The notes beneath the pieces were generated by a model. That model ran no database searches and was not told the origin of the DNA. It saw only the letters and a program-made list of their open reading frames with translations. From positions 1 to 64,000 of the forward strand of contig VJWN01000039.1 of the NCBI GenBank assembly GCA_007644065.1: a stretch of 64,000 nucleotides of DNA. The letters are read 5' to 3'. Source of the stretch: Margaritispora aquatica. Lineage: Eukaryota; Ascomycota; Leotiomycetes; Helotiales; Discinellaceae. Within the stretch, counting starts at the first letter, position 1, and each line of letters opens with the position of its first letter. Both the position numbers and the translations under genes were made by a program. Shown here in pieces: positions 45,329 to 57,041 of the stretch.

Positions 45329-47473
45329 ATTGGATGGTTTAGTGATGAATTGAGTGGTTATTTATTGGAATTGGTATTGATGTTTGGATGTTTGGATGTG
45401 AAGGTTGATGGAAGAAGGAAGATGGAGTGTCGTCGAACTTGGCTCTTATCGTGAGGTTGGGGTAGCGGCGTAGGCGAGACAGGAGTGGATGGAGTAGATA
45501 CAGTGATGCAGTTATGCAGTTATGCAGTTATGCAGGTATGGATCATCATCATCCGAGTGGCCAAGGAAAAGGTACCGTAGTAAGGTCACGCGACCCGTCA
45601 GGTCAGGGGTTCAGATCAGCTTGGGCCGAGGTATCGCCTGGGTACCTGAATCTGAGCTAATATCATGCCTCAGGTTGTAAACAGCAAGATATGGTTGCTT
45701 TTTCTTCACCGAAGAACTTTACTATGCTTAAGATATAAGTCAATTAATTAGACTTGAATCGCTTTTCAAGTATCATGTCTCGTCCACGAAGGGCGAGATA
45801 CAGATTTACGTTTTAATACGCTACGGATAAAGTGTTGATCTCAAATAAGAAAAACAATTCAATTCTAAAGCAACTTGTAAGATATAGAAATGCTTATACA
45901 TATAAATTATTGTGGTTTGATCCTTAGCAACGCTTGTTATCTCTCCTTAAGATATTACTTTGCTTCGAAACTCATATTTTCTTTTTAAGTATAGACATTT
46001 CGAATACATATTGGCGGACATGCCCAAGGTATCCGATCCAAATAAGAATAACGAGAGAATAACGAGGTAATATAAAAACGTAGTCTTTGCCAATTAGTTA
46101 GAAAGATGTTAGGTATGCCAAACACTTGTTCTTATAAAAACTTAGCTAATTATATTTGTATTAACGACCAAGAGTTGGATGTCGAAACCAAACTAGATTA
46201 TATTAAGGTCAAAACTTTAACAACAATCAATGTGGTATATTTGAGCTTTAGTAAATATATAAACGCAAAAGTTCGGCTTATTTTGTTTTATTAATTAAAT
46301 TTAAAAAGAAATCATATTAAGAACTATACCCAAGTTATTCCAAGCACAACACTGCAGAATACAACACTCAACTTCTCAAACTTCTCTTTCCAAACAGTCG
46401 TTAGCTCTTTTCTTGGAAAGGAATCACACACCTTTGAACAGAATTCTTGATAAGGATTCTCAGCTCCGACCTAGGCACATTCCCTAGGCCCAGTCACAGC
46501 GAACAGGTCGTTTACGGCAACTCATCAGGCCGCTCTGTTGTGCTATCTCAACTGGAGTTGAGAATTTGAGGCGCGGGCGTGCCCCCTTACGCCAGCTCTG
46601 CCGCTGTGGCCTTAATGAGGCGAGGCACGATTTCTTGCTGGCTTCAAGGAGGGTTGAATGAATTATAAACGTGTGTTGTCACATGACGTGGCTGAAAACC
46701 TGGACAATCTGAAAGCAATTCGCTTTTGAGAATTTCTATTCGTATTTGATTGATCACTGCTTGCTGTCATATTATATCTAGGTATATCCTATTGTTGATA
46801 GGCAAAGTTCATAAATAATAGCAAATATTCTCTTACTTTATTGATTAAAGCTTTATTCTTCAGACAGAAAACAAACTCATACAAAACCCTCAAAATCGTA
46901 ATACTATAGTCTCTATACTTAGTCTACGTATCTCAATCCCTTATATTCACAAGCATGAGTAAAAATAACGTAGCTGTTGCATTTGTTCATAGGCATATAC
47001 CATTTTCAGAATAGAAATTTCATTGAATTTGGATATCAGACAAGACTTCGTATAACTACGTATTCCAATGTCCATCAGTAACCGACCATGGTTTGCTGCC
47101 AAACTGTAGCAATACGAGTAGCAGTCAAAATCCCAAGAGCTTCACAGAATTCAGGGATGCTCAAAGCAAAGGTCTGCGGATTATAACTCGGAAGGGTTCA
47201 ATACACCAGTCATGCTAGTCACTCTTCGGCGAAATAACACAATGCTGATCACAAATGCTTCCCACGCTATAGATGCAAACAACTATCTAGATCGTTAGCT
47301 CTAATTTAGATAACGTAGCAGTGGAACATACCATAGAAAAAGCAAAGTAAAAAGGCAGTAATTGCGTACACACACAAATTTTCGTGCTCCAAATTCCCTA
47401 GCGAATCGAAAATCGATGTCATGAGGAAAGGGCCCCGCTATTTGTAATTTATTCTTCCGAGCGAAAGGTCGAA
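45329..47473. other. Long intergenic region, 2.1 kb, partly AT-rich
   Basis: Contains a period-8 tandem repeat at 45508-45539, an AT-rich stretch (about 45700-46330), a GC-richer island (about 46440-46640) and a second AT-rich stretch to 47100. CpA and TpG are present, so this is not saturated RIP. No frame has support. It may include a decayed mobile element, but I recognise no terminus or motif. Confidence 0.5.
45508..45539 (+). repeat. 8-bp tandem repeat, four copies
   Basis: GCAGTTAT occurs three times in a row, followed by the variant GCAGGTAT, upstream of the small secreted protein gene. Confidence 0.8.
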
Positions 47474-49629
47474 TTAGGATCTTGACTCATCTGAATAGCT
47501 ATCATATTCCTCTGAATGACTGTCATATCCATGTGAATCAGATGTGTATTCTAATTCGGAACTGGCATAGGTGTGAGCACCAGGGCGTCGAAGCGATGAC
47601 TCTCTAGCGATGGTTTGTTGCCTCTCTTTTTGCTCGTTAAGCAATGCGTCACGGCCTTTAGTCATTTGCCTCTCTCTTCTCTCATTCAACAATACGTCAC
47701 GGCTTGCATTTCGTTGCCTCTCATTTCGCTCATTTATTAACGCATCGCGGCGAGAAGTCCAATGCGCAATCTTTGGGATGCGTGGCCAGACATATCTCTC
47801 ATCTTGACCAATGTCTAGTAGTCTCTATTCATGGTCAGCGTGTTTTGGAACAAGGAAATGCTTAACATACAACAAATCGAGTCTCCCTCATTGTCACAAG
47901 ACATCTCAGAGTATCCAGATCTGGGCTGTGATAGTTGATATCTACAGGCTCGAAGGCCTCTGCTACAAAAACGCAGTCCTTCGTTGCTATTTGCCTTGTC
48001 TCTCTTCTGCGTGCCCATGTGAAGTCATCTAATTGTTTGATGACTGTCAGGAACTTGAGCGTGGCTGCAGTCCGTGCTTCATCCTTCACTGCAGATGCAC
48101 ACGAGTAAAGATCCTGAAAGATGCTTTGATGAATGCTGATTGGCAACTCCCTGCGATGATGAGACCAAAGATTGCGTGTCGCCTGTCCACGTGCGACAAT
48201 CCCTCTGAAGGGTTGCTGAATATCTAATGCCCTCGGGGGGACCCTTACTGCAGGGTGTTAGACTAACTTTGATTCAACGTTTTTCGAAGAGATCCACGAA
48301 ATAAATAAGATAGCAGACGAACAACATAACCTACCTTGTTTTAGAGCAACTGGAAGTTCTCCTAGCTCGATTCTGTCACGACCCTACCACTTGTATGCGA
48401 TCAACACTTCTGGAAACCATCTCCAAAGAAAGATGAACCATAATTGTTTCAAAAGTGTCAGTCCCACCTTCATGACCTTTTTCGCAAGATCAGGTGGAAG
48501 GTAACAGTTATTTGGGTTTTCGTCTCTGTCGCTATGATGTTTCTTGCAGTTGTGCTGAAAGTTTTGCGAGATCCTAGCCACAGAATTGTGCACTCCCTTT
48601 GTTTTCCAAGCGGCTCTAACTGCGTACCTCTCTTGTCGAGCTTCTTCTTCTGGATCTGCAGCATCTTCTTCTCTTGCACGCTTTCTCCTGCTAGTGTTGG
48701 AACGGATGGATACCGATAGCTCGCGTTCTTTGGACTAAACCCGTGCATGTTAGTATCCCTCTACAGTGCTTGGGATCCTTGAAAACTTACGTCTCTTGTC
48801 TTACTTCTTGGACGGGGTTGACTCCTGACTTCATCACGAGAATGCGGGGGAGCCTGAGCGCTTGCTTTGGAGTTGTGGATCTTCATTGACAAGAAAGCAG
48901 CAATGGATTCCATATCGTGCTGGGTAGCAGAAGAGAACCATCCATCATTGACAATGTCCGATACCCATTGACAGACTGTGTTGAACTTGAATTGACCTCG
49001 CAAATTGTAACCTGTGCTTTGGTAGTGGCCTCGAACATGGCATGTCACCCTTCGATCTTGATCGATGCATCAAGCGCACCTTTCCTTGAAATTGCGTTGA
49101 AGAAACCTTGAAGCTCATCCTTGCTGATAACTGGTTGGAACTCGAGGAATACTTGTAGCCTGGAGATACCATATTCCTTCTGCAACTCTGACCGCACCCA
49201 CGAGGGGAGGTCGGCAAGGGCCTTGGATGTTTCTGCGTCCTCGCTTGACTGTGGTGATAGCTCCTGCGCAGGTAAAGCCCTCGAAGTACTGGCGCCTCCT
49301 CTTCGTTGATCCCGGTCCCCATCTTGGAAACCTTTTCCTTTCCCATATAGGCCAGATGCAAGGTTATTGCGCAGCTTGCATCCAATCTGCTGCAACTCGC
49401 TAAGAAGCCCGAGAGTTGGTTGCGGAGGAGATGGAACGCGTGATGAATTGGAAAAAACTATTTTGGTACGAAGAATTGGTTGAAGTCTCGAGCCGCGGTG
49501 GTGGCCTTGTGAAAGCGAACAAGAGATTGCGAGCGACTTTTGAAATGGGTTGACCTGTGTTGTTGACCCGGACAAGTGAATTGGCGACAGTGAACTAAGC
49601 GACAGCAGTAGACGAGTTTTCGACACCAA
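47474..49629 (-). CDS. Unrecognised multi-exon gene, frameshifted and lacking a start codon
   Basis: Exons on the minus strand are 49629-48791, 48734-48468, 48383-48335, 48247-47871 and 47824-47474. The junctions after the first exon all keep frame, and two introns have textbook branch points (ATACTAACATG, TCTAACAC). The first exon needs a change of frame near 49048-49050: one frame gives FFNAISRKGALDASIKIEG and then TGA, while the next continues VTCHVRGHYQSTGYNLRGQF. One extra G would join them. No ATG opens the frame as far upstream as the PEX1 gene allows. The C-terminus has three tandem 16-residue repeats (RDALLNEQKERQ type), then an Asp/Ser/Tyr-rich tail. I do not recognise the family. 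It is a recent pseudogene, a locus with a sequence error, or a gene with an unusual 5' structure. Confidence 0.5.
47598..47760 (-). repeat. In-gene 48-bp (16-residue) tandem repeat, three copies
   Basis: The units read RRDALINERNERQRNA, RDVLLNERRERQMTKG and RDALLNEQKERQQTIA, with conserved R-D-x-L-x-N-E-x-x-E-R-Q. DNA copies differ at many third positions, so the repeat is old and held by selection on protein. It is probably a charged helix. Confidence 0.75.
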
Positions 49630-49838
49630 TTGCTGTCAACGCACACTTTTGACACGTTATCAGTGACAGTTCAATTGAATGGTTTAAACATTTGACATTT
49701 AGTAGCCTACCTAGAGTATGCTCAATTTATTTGCTGTTGGGACTAGATGAACAACTGTCAATGAAGTGTTGTCACAATGGTAATGGCTACCAGATCATCC
49801 GTTCAATGCACTTCCTCTTAAATGCTCATTGCTCTAGA

Positions 49839-52800
49839 TCACATCAAACTCGTCCTACCGCCAACTTCCATACTCCCCTCACCATTCTTCATCTCCCCAT
49901 TCCGCCCCACTACAAACTCTCTATAAATCTTCCCCAGTCTCTCCCTCTCAAGCTCACTGATACTCGCCCTCGTAGTCCCCAAGCTACGCTCAACGTGCTT
50001 CCACAATATCACAACCTCTTCTTGCTCCTTCTCCTCCTTTGACTCGACCCTGCCTTCATCAACTACACCCTTTTGCATCAACTTGGCTCTCTTCTTGGCC
50101 ATCTTGATCTCCTGCAGCTTTGCGCTGATGGCAGCACGCTCAGCAATAAGCTTAGACCTGTTGTTTCCAGACTTAGAGCGAGCTTCTGCCTCCAGACGGT
50201 CAACATCCTCTCCGTACCGAAATTGAATAAAGTTCTTGTTCCCAGCTGATCCTTTGGTGGCAGTGCCGTTGGTACGTTTTCCAGCACCAAGTTCAGCATG
50301 TTCTTGATCACCTAAGACATCGTGAATTGCTTCTAGGTGCGCATTGTAAACCAGAGCTTGAAGATCAGCACCAGAGTAACCTGCCGTCCTGTCGGCTATC
50401 TCATCCAAGTTTTCAAGAACGTCCTCACTAAGCTTAAGCTTCTTGCCTAAAGCATGGAGGATATCAACCCGATCCGTGCGACTGGGGAGATCACAGATTA
50501 GACTCTTGTCGAGACGACCAGGACGAAGCAGAGCAGGGTCAATGAGATCAGGTCTAGAAGTAGCAGCCAGAACATAGACGCCAGCGAGTCCTTCTGCTCC
50601 ATCCATTTGTGTAAGTAGCTGGTTGACTACACGGTCTGTAACACCAGTGGAATCGTGGCCTCGCTTCGGAGCGATCGAGTCAAACTCATCAAAGAATAAG
50701 ACGCATGGACGGGCAGCCTCGGCACGATCGAATAGATCCCGAACCGACTTCTCTGATGCACCAATGTACTTGTTGAGGATCTCTGGGCCTTTTACCGAAA
50801 TGAAATTTAAACCACACTCGCCTGCCACAGCTGATGCCAACATGGTCTTCCCACAACCAGGATATCCATACAAAAGAAGGCCGGATCGTAGACGCAATGG
50901 ACATTGTGCAAATATTGGTGCATAGGTCGTAGGGTATTGCAGAGTCTCTAGAAGGATCTTGCGAGTTTCGTGAAGACCACCAATGGAGTCAAAGGTCGTC
51001 GTGCTTGTCTGCAAGGTAACGTTTCTCAGCGACGCAGGCGTAAAGCCTTTCAGTGCACTGTCGAAGTCCTTGCGGCTCAATTCGACATTCGTGGCATTGT
51101 TGCCTTTCGTGCTCTCTGATACTGAGCGGATCAGTGCTTCACTTCTTGCTCGGGATACCAAAAGGACAAGATCACCTGGCATATAGCCATCGGTTTCCCC
51201 AGCAAGATCAAGAAAGTCAAGTTCTGGAGAAATCACAAAGCCATCTACTTTCCCCGGTGATCTTGTTCGACTTCCAGAACTCGATGCATCCATCCATGCA
51301 CCATCCTCATCTTCACCTGCACTTCCATCGGCTGTAGTTGGACGGCTTTCAGCGTTCACTTTGTCGTATGGTCTGTCGGTGACGTTTTGTCTGACAACCA
51401 TTTCAGTTACCCGTCGTCGCCCTTCCTTGTTTGGTGCCTTCAGAGCCACAATCTCTCGAACTACATGGCCTCCAATGAGGACATTATGAAGCGACTCCTT
51501 GGCTTGGGCAGTTGCCAGCAAAACAACATTGCTATCTCGCCCACAAAATTGCCGTACTACGGCACATACACCTTCACTAATCTGCCGGCTGCGGCCATTT
51601 TCACTGCCGACCTCCAGCTCAGTTTCGACTGGACATAGCTTATCCAAGTCATCGAGAATAACCAAAGCCTTCCCTCCCATTCTAGCGCCCCAAGAAGCTC
51701 CCATGAATAGCCTAGTAAAGGTTTCCTTGATAGCAGGAACCCGAGTTTCGTCAGTGACTAGTTTTCTGCATGAAAAATACGTCGTATGAAACAGCATGTC
51801 TGATCGAAGTCGATGTGCGAGAAGATGTGTCAGTGAGCTCTTCCCAGAGCCTTGTGCCCCAGTCAACAGAACTGAAGACATGTGACATAGATGAGCCTTC
51901 ATTTGTTCGATCAGACTGTCAATGCCAACTAGCATTGGTGCTTGAATTGGGAGTGGATCTCCGTCGGTTGTAGAGGCTGCCAGATAGCTAGGTCGTGGAA
52001 CTGCAGCTTGGACATCAATTGTAAACCTTCTCTCCGAGCCCAAGAACCAATTGCAGGATTTTTTGATCGACTCTGAGCTTCCATGATCAAACCGGACTAT
52101 CCCGCCCTCCCATCCAGCCAAGCGATCTGATTTTGGAGGCCCAAGAAGCAGTCCGTCAGTGATGGCTCCATCTAACAGACCGCCCAAATCTTCTTGTTGG
52201 CCATACATCTTCATGATACGCTTACTTGCTTCTTCTCTCTCAACTTTGGATTCACCTCCAAATTTGAGACCCTCATTCGATCTGCTGGCATCCTTTGTAA
52301 AAGGATATATTTTCAGAACTTGAGCGGGAGTCTTTGAGGCCGAGTCGGTCGATGTTATTACTGGCAATTTGGTTGCTTGCTGTGGGGCTGGTTCAACTTT
52401 CACGACTCCACCAACAAGGCCCTCGCATGACATTGAAGCACAGAGAGCAGAAGATAGTGCAATATGTTGGCTGTCGGGTGGATCATCCCATGGCATCAAT
52501 CTTGCAACCACTTTTGAGGCAACCTTGCCAGCTTCTCCCATTGCCTCCATTTCTTGTTGCTGTTTTTGTGGATCCATAGGTATTTGCAAGCTAGCTGGTT
52601 TCATTACTGAGACAGTAACCCAAGTCACTCCCTTCAAGGCTTTTGACAACAAGATATCTCTGTCTACCCAGACTTTCAAGCCATGGTCTCTTGTGCTCTT
52701 TGTTTCTTCGAACCACTCTTCACACCTTCCTCGATCAAGGCCTCTGAAGAACATGGCTGGGCGCGCCTCTTCCCTGCCACTTTTGCGCTTCACCGTACTT

Positions 52801-53624
52801 GTACCACTCCTTCCACCAACACTCTTCTTCGATGTGACACTTCGGTTTTCCCCAGATGTCCTCGTTGGCTTGGCTCTTGACTTGGGTGCAACAATGATCT
52901 CGCCATCGGGATCCAGCTTAGCGAATGGAGACGACGATGGAAGTGCAGGAACAAGAGATGTCACGATAATATTAGCTGTAGACGTCTGGGAGAAGTGAAG
53001 CGTCAGAGGATGTGGCGAAGGAGCCGAACCAGTAGATGGTGCATAACTTGGATTTGGAAGTGCTCTGATTTGGTGAACAAAATTCAGCTCAAGAAAGTTT
53101 GCATGAAGTTCAATGATCTCCCAATCTTCAGGAGTCAAAGGTTCGATATTGATGGTATGCGCGACTGGAGGATCAACGTGTATGCTTGCAGTTACTTTTT
53201 GCCCTTCTACTAGACCTAAACTCCGGGCAAAAGTAGCATCAATCTCGACTAGGGCCACTTCTTGATCTCGACCGCTAGAATTTCCTCTCGTTCCACTGAT
53301 GCCATCTCTGCTAACAATTGGTGCCAGTTTGCGCTTGCTTGTGAAGCCAGTCCATCCCACGTAGACAGAACGTTGGGTAGCCGCCGTGGTGGATGTATTC
53401 GAATTGGGAGGTAAAGGTACGCGATAGTTCAGCTCAACTACGAGATTCTGAACTGGCTGCAATTGTTAGCGTTGTAGATTACCCTGCTAGAAGAGAATTA
53501 CCGTGTTAATGTTGAGCAAGAGAGAGGACAGAGAGGAGGGGAGGTTGACGAGACATGTTTTCAATTGCGCATTCAGTGATATTTCGGCAGATGTTGCTTG
53601 ACTATTACGCTTCTTTGAAGACAT
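49839..53624 (-). CDS. PEX1: Peroxisomal AAA ATPase Pex1
   Basis: Exons on the minus strand are 53624-53502 and 53456-49839 (45-bp intron with GCTAAC then GCAG), giving 1246 residues. The start is fixed by a 41-residue first exon whose spliced product reads LVNLPSSLSSLLLNINTPVQ, the conserved Pex1 N-terminus; the long frame alone has only TTG. Pex1 with Pex6 forms the peroxisomal exportomer that extracts ubiquitinated Pex5. Motifs seen are the N-terminal double-psi barrel region, D1 Walker A GAQGSGKSS (~577) with Walker-B-like LVILDDLDKL (~640), D2 Walker A GYPGCGKT (~906), Walker B VLFFDEFDS (~961) and SRH ATSRPDLIDPALLRPGR (~1010). The D2 domain is the canonical active one, as in other Pex1 proteins. 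Divergent with MCM7. Confidence 0.95.
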
Positions 53625-54168
53625 CTCGGGAACTTGTAGAAGGCGAAGGAACCCAAAGAAGGGTGAAGATAAATGAGTGTGGGAAGTTTGCTGTGTGGAG
53701 GGAATTGAAGGTGAAGGTTGAAAGCTACGAGATCTACGAATTACTGCTCTGGCACATTCAAAGGCCGAGGTACGGTTGCTCTGGAGCTTCGGCCTGGATG
53801 AACCTATCGCCGAATCTCACAAGCCTGGACGAACTGCATTGTGTGGCGGTGCAAAATGGCTGTGCAAAGTGGCCGTGCGAACGCGAAATCGAATTGAAGG
53901 GTTAGGCGCGTCGCGTCTCAACGCGTGCTGATTTCCAGGGATCACGGCTCACTAACCGCCCTGAGCATTTTCATCTTCAGCCTTCTCTTTCTCCCTCTTT
54001 GCGACAGACCAGCCAGACTACACAATACCCCTCTACCTCTACAAGAGAGAATCAACAAATTTCACCCACTCCACACATCGCAATCGCATTGTTCGATTTC
54101 ACCCGGTACCATCCGCGAGTACAATCCATCCGCATTCCTCCACCGTCTCTTTGGGAGCTTGCGCAAAG
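53625..54168. promoter_or_regulatory. Divergent PEX1-MCM7 promoter region
   Basis: 544 bp separate the start codons of PEX1 (minus) and MCM7 (plus). It contains a cluster of CGCG sites (53881-53926) and, nearer MCM7, a C/T-rich leader. No other gene is supported. Confidence 0.6.
53881..53926. promoter_or_regulatory. MCB/E2F-like site cluster upstream of MCM7
   Basis: Within 46 bp there are ACGCGAAA (53881-53888, the reverse complement of TTTCGCGT), two overlapping GACGCG-type sites read on the minus strand (about 53906-53917) and a perfect MluI box ACGCGT (53921-53926). In fungi the MBF complex binds ACGCGT and activates G1/S genes including MCM genes. The cluster lies about 245 bp upstream of the MCM7 start. 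Confidence 0.6.
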
Positions 54169-56726
54169 ATGGCGCTACTCACCTTTCGATCACCAGTTGA
54201 TTATGAAGAGCATCAGTGTACGTCGAGTGCATAATGTTGAGTGCGAATTGTACTGAAACAATTTAGCTGCCTTCGAGGATTTTCTCCAAACTTTCAAAGT
54301 TGCCCCGAAATCAGGTCTCTCGAGCGCATTGAGTGAGATGAACATTGATGAAGATGATTTCAGTGATGAATACGATTTTATGGACGACGATGACGAGGCA
54401 CAAAATCAGCGAAGGAGAACACGGAGCAAAACAAATGAGCCCAGGCTGAAATATATGGATGTTCTGAGGAAGGTCGCCGACAGGTTCGAAGACGAGATCA
54501 CCATAGATCTAGATGATCTGGCAAAGTATGATCAGCTGTTGAGCGACAATGGAACACCAATGAATCTAGTCTCATCCATCGAGACTAATGCCAAACACTA
54601 CCTAGACATCATGTCCAAAGCTGTGGACAATGCGATGCCACCTCCAAGCAGAGAAATCAACTACAAAGACGATGTTCTAGATGTCTTAATGGCTCAGCGA
54701 ACTGCACGGAATAACGCCTTGTTGCGAGCTGCTGCGGAGCAGGTTGATGCCAGCGCTGAACCAGAGCTCTTTCCAGCTGAGCTTACCCGTCGATATACAT
54801 TAAATTTCAAGCCAAGAATGAATGGGGATGAGCCTCTCAAGGCATTGGCCGTCCGACAAGTAAGAGGAGAGCATCTAGGTCACTTAATCACAGTTAGAGG
54901 TATCACAACCAGGGTATCGGATGTGAAGCCCACCGTGGAAGTCAATGCATATACTTGTGATCGTTGTGGGTGTGAAATATTTCAGCCAGTTGGAACCAAG
55001 ACTTTTGGTCCTCTAGTTGAGTGCCCATCGAATGACTGTAAGGTGAATCAAACGAAGGGTCAACTACATCACTCGACACGAGCTTCAAAATTCCAGCCAT
55101 TCCAGGAGGTCAAGATCCAAGAAATGGCTGAGCAGGTGCCTGTTGGTCATATCCCTCGAATGCTTACCATCTTGTGCCACGGCGCACTTGTTCGACGTAT
55201 CAATCCAGGAGATGTGGTTGATGTTGCTGGGATTTTCCTTCCAACTCCATACACTGGATTTAAAGCTATCAGGGCCGGTCTGTTGACAGATACCTACCTC
55301 GAAGCACAGCACGTCACGCAACATAAGAAGGCATATGAGGATTTGGCAATCGACAACAAAGTGTTCAAGCGAATCGAGCAGTACCGAGCATCTGGTCATG
55401 TGTACGAATATCTGGCGAAGTCAATTGCACCGGAGATCTACGGCCACTTGGATGTGAAGAAGGCGCTTTTGTTATTACTTGTTGGTGGAGTCACTAAGGA
55501 GATGGGGGACGGCATGCGCATCAGAGGAGACATCAATATTTGCTTGATGGGTGATCCAGGTGTGGCCAAGTCTCAATTGCTGAAGTACATCACAAAAGTC
55601 GCACCTCGAGGTGTTTACACCACAGGCCGTGGTTCCAGTGGAGTTGGATTGACTGCCGCCGTCATGAAAGACCCGGTTACCGATGAGATGATCTTGGAGG
55701 GTGGTGCCTTGGTCTTGGCGGACAATGGTATCTGCTGCATTGATGAGTTTGATAAGATGGATGACACAGATAGAACAGCCATTCACGAGGTTATGGAACA
55801 GCAAACCATTTCAATATCCAAAGCCGGCATCTCCACGACCCTCAATGCACGAACTTCCATTCTGGCTGCAGCAAATCCCTTATATGGTCGCTACAATCCA
55901 CGCATCTCGCCCGTTGAGAATATCAATCTTCCAGCTGCTCTCCTTTCTCGTTTTGACGTTCTCTTCCTGATTCTCGATACCCCAACTCGTGACACCGACG
56001 CTCTGCTAGCACGGCACGTAACCTTTGTTCACATGAATAACCGACATCCCGACACTGATGGGGTTGTATTTACTCCTCATGAAGTACGTCAATACGTCGC
56101 TCAAGCTCGTACTTTCAGGCCCACGGTTCCCACAAGTGTATCAGAATACATGGTTAAAGCATATGTCAAAATGCGCGAGCAGCAAGGTCGTGATGAGAAG
56201 AACAAGAAACAGTTTGCCCATACATCACCTCGTACTTTGCTTGGTATATTGCGTCTTGCACAAGCTCTTGCTCGACTTCGATTTTCTGAGGAAGTGGTCC
56301 AAGACGATGTTGACGAGGCACTTCGTTTGATTGAGGCGTCGAAAGAATCACTGCACCAAGACCAAGGTGGTTATGGCAAGGACATGAGTCCTAGCTCAAG
56401 AATTTACAACATCGTTAGAAGTCTTGCTGAGAGTGGACAATGCAGGCCTGATGATGCGGAAGATGATGATGAGGATGAAACAGGAATGGAATTGAGCATG
56501 AAAAAGGTCGAAGAGAGAGTGGTTGCTAAGGGCTTCACCAAGGACCAGTGGCAGACGGCTGTTATGGAGTATACTGATTTGGACGTGAGTTTCCCTTGTC
56601 GAAGTATTTTATTTGTTGCAATGCTAATACTGAACTCAGATCTGGCAAACTGCTGGTAGCGGTACCCGTCTTATCTTCATCGTCTCAGATGCTGCACAAA
56701 TGGCGCGAGATGATGAGATGGACTAG
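54169..56726 (+). CDS. MCM7: DNA replication licensing factor Mcm7
   Basis: Exons 54169-54217, 54267-56584 and 56640-56726 give 817 residues. The 16-codon first exon starts [16 protein letters not shown] and splices in frame to [11 protein letters not shown], the known Mcm7 start. The last exon adds [18 protein letters not shown]. Mcm7 is one subunit of the Mcm2-7 replicative helicase loaded at origins. Seen are an acidic N-terminal patch, a C4 zinc finger (CDRC ... CPSNDC, ~247-274), the subfamily-specific [20 protein letters not shown], Walker A GDPGVAKS (~445), Walker [11 protein letters not shown] (~507) and the arginine-finger SRFD (~577). A C-terminal winged-helix region follows an acidic linker. 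Length is normal for fungal Mcm7. Confidence 0.97.
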
Positions 56727-57041
56727 ATTTTCTGAAGGCTAGCGAAATTTTGTAGAATTGTGTTTTCGATGATGGATGATTGATATGATGGTGATAGCCA
56801 GAGCATGAAGCAGGAATCATGTTCATCTAAGGCGTTTGGGCAATCTTAAAGTGGTGGTGTTCTCCCGCTATCTTGTCGTTGGAGTAATAGAAGTGTCTAA
56901 GAATACTTTGAAATGTTCCAAGCCATTCCACCGTGCTCGTGTCCCTGTGATTAACTTCAACTTCAAGGTGTCTTTTCGTCTTCCCCCTCACGCTCGCCTA
57001 TGGCAATCCGGTTTGCAATTCGTTTACAGCTCACGCCTTAC
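56727..57041. other. Convergent intergenic region
   Basis: Shared 3' flank of MCM7 and the dehydratase-like gene. Nothing specific recognised. Confidence 0.5.

Noticed and set aside
46106..46294. 62-residue frame in the AT-rich gap
   Set aside because: Short, composed of common AT-rich codons, no homology visible, surrounded by non-coding sequence.
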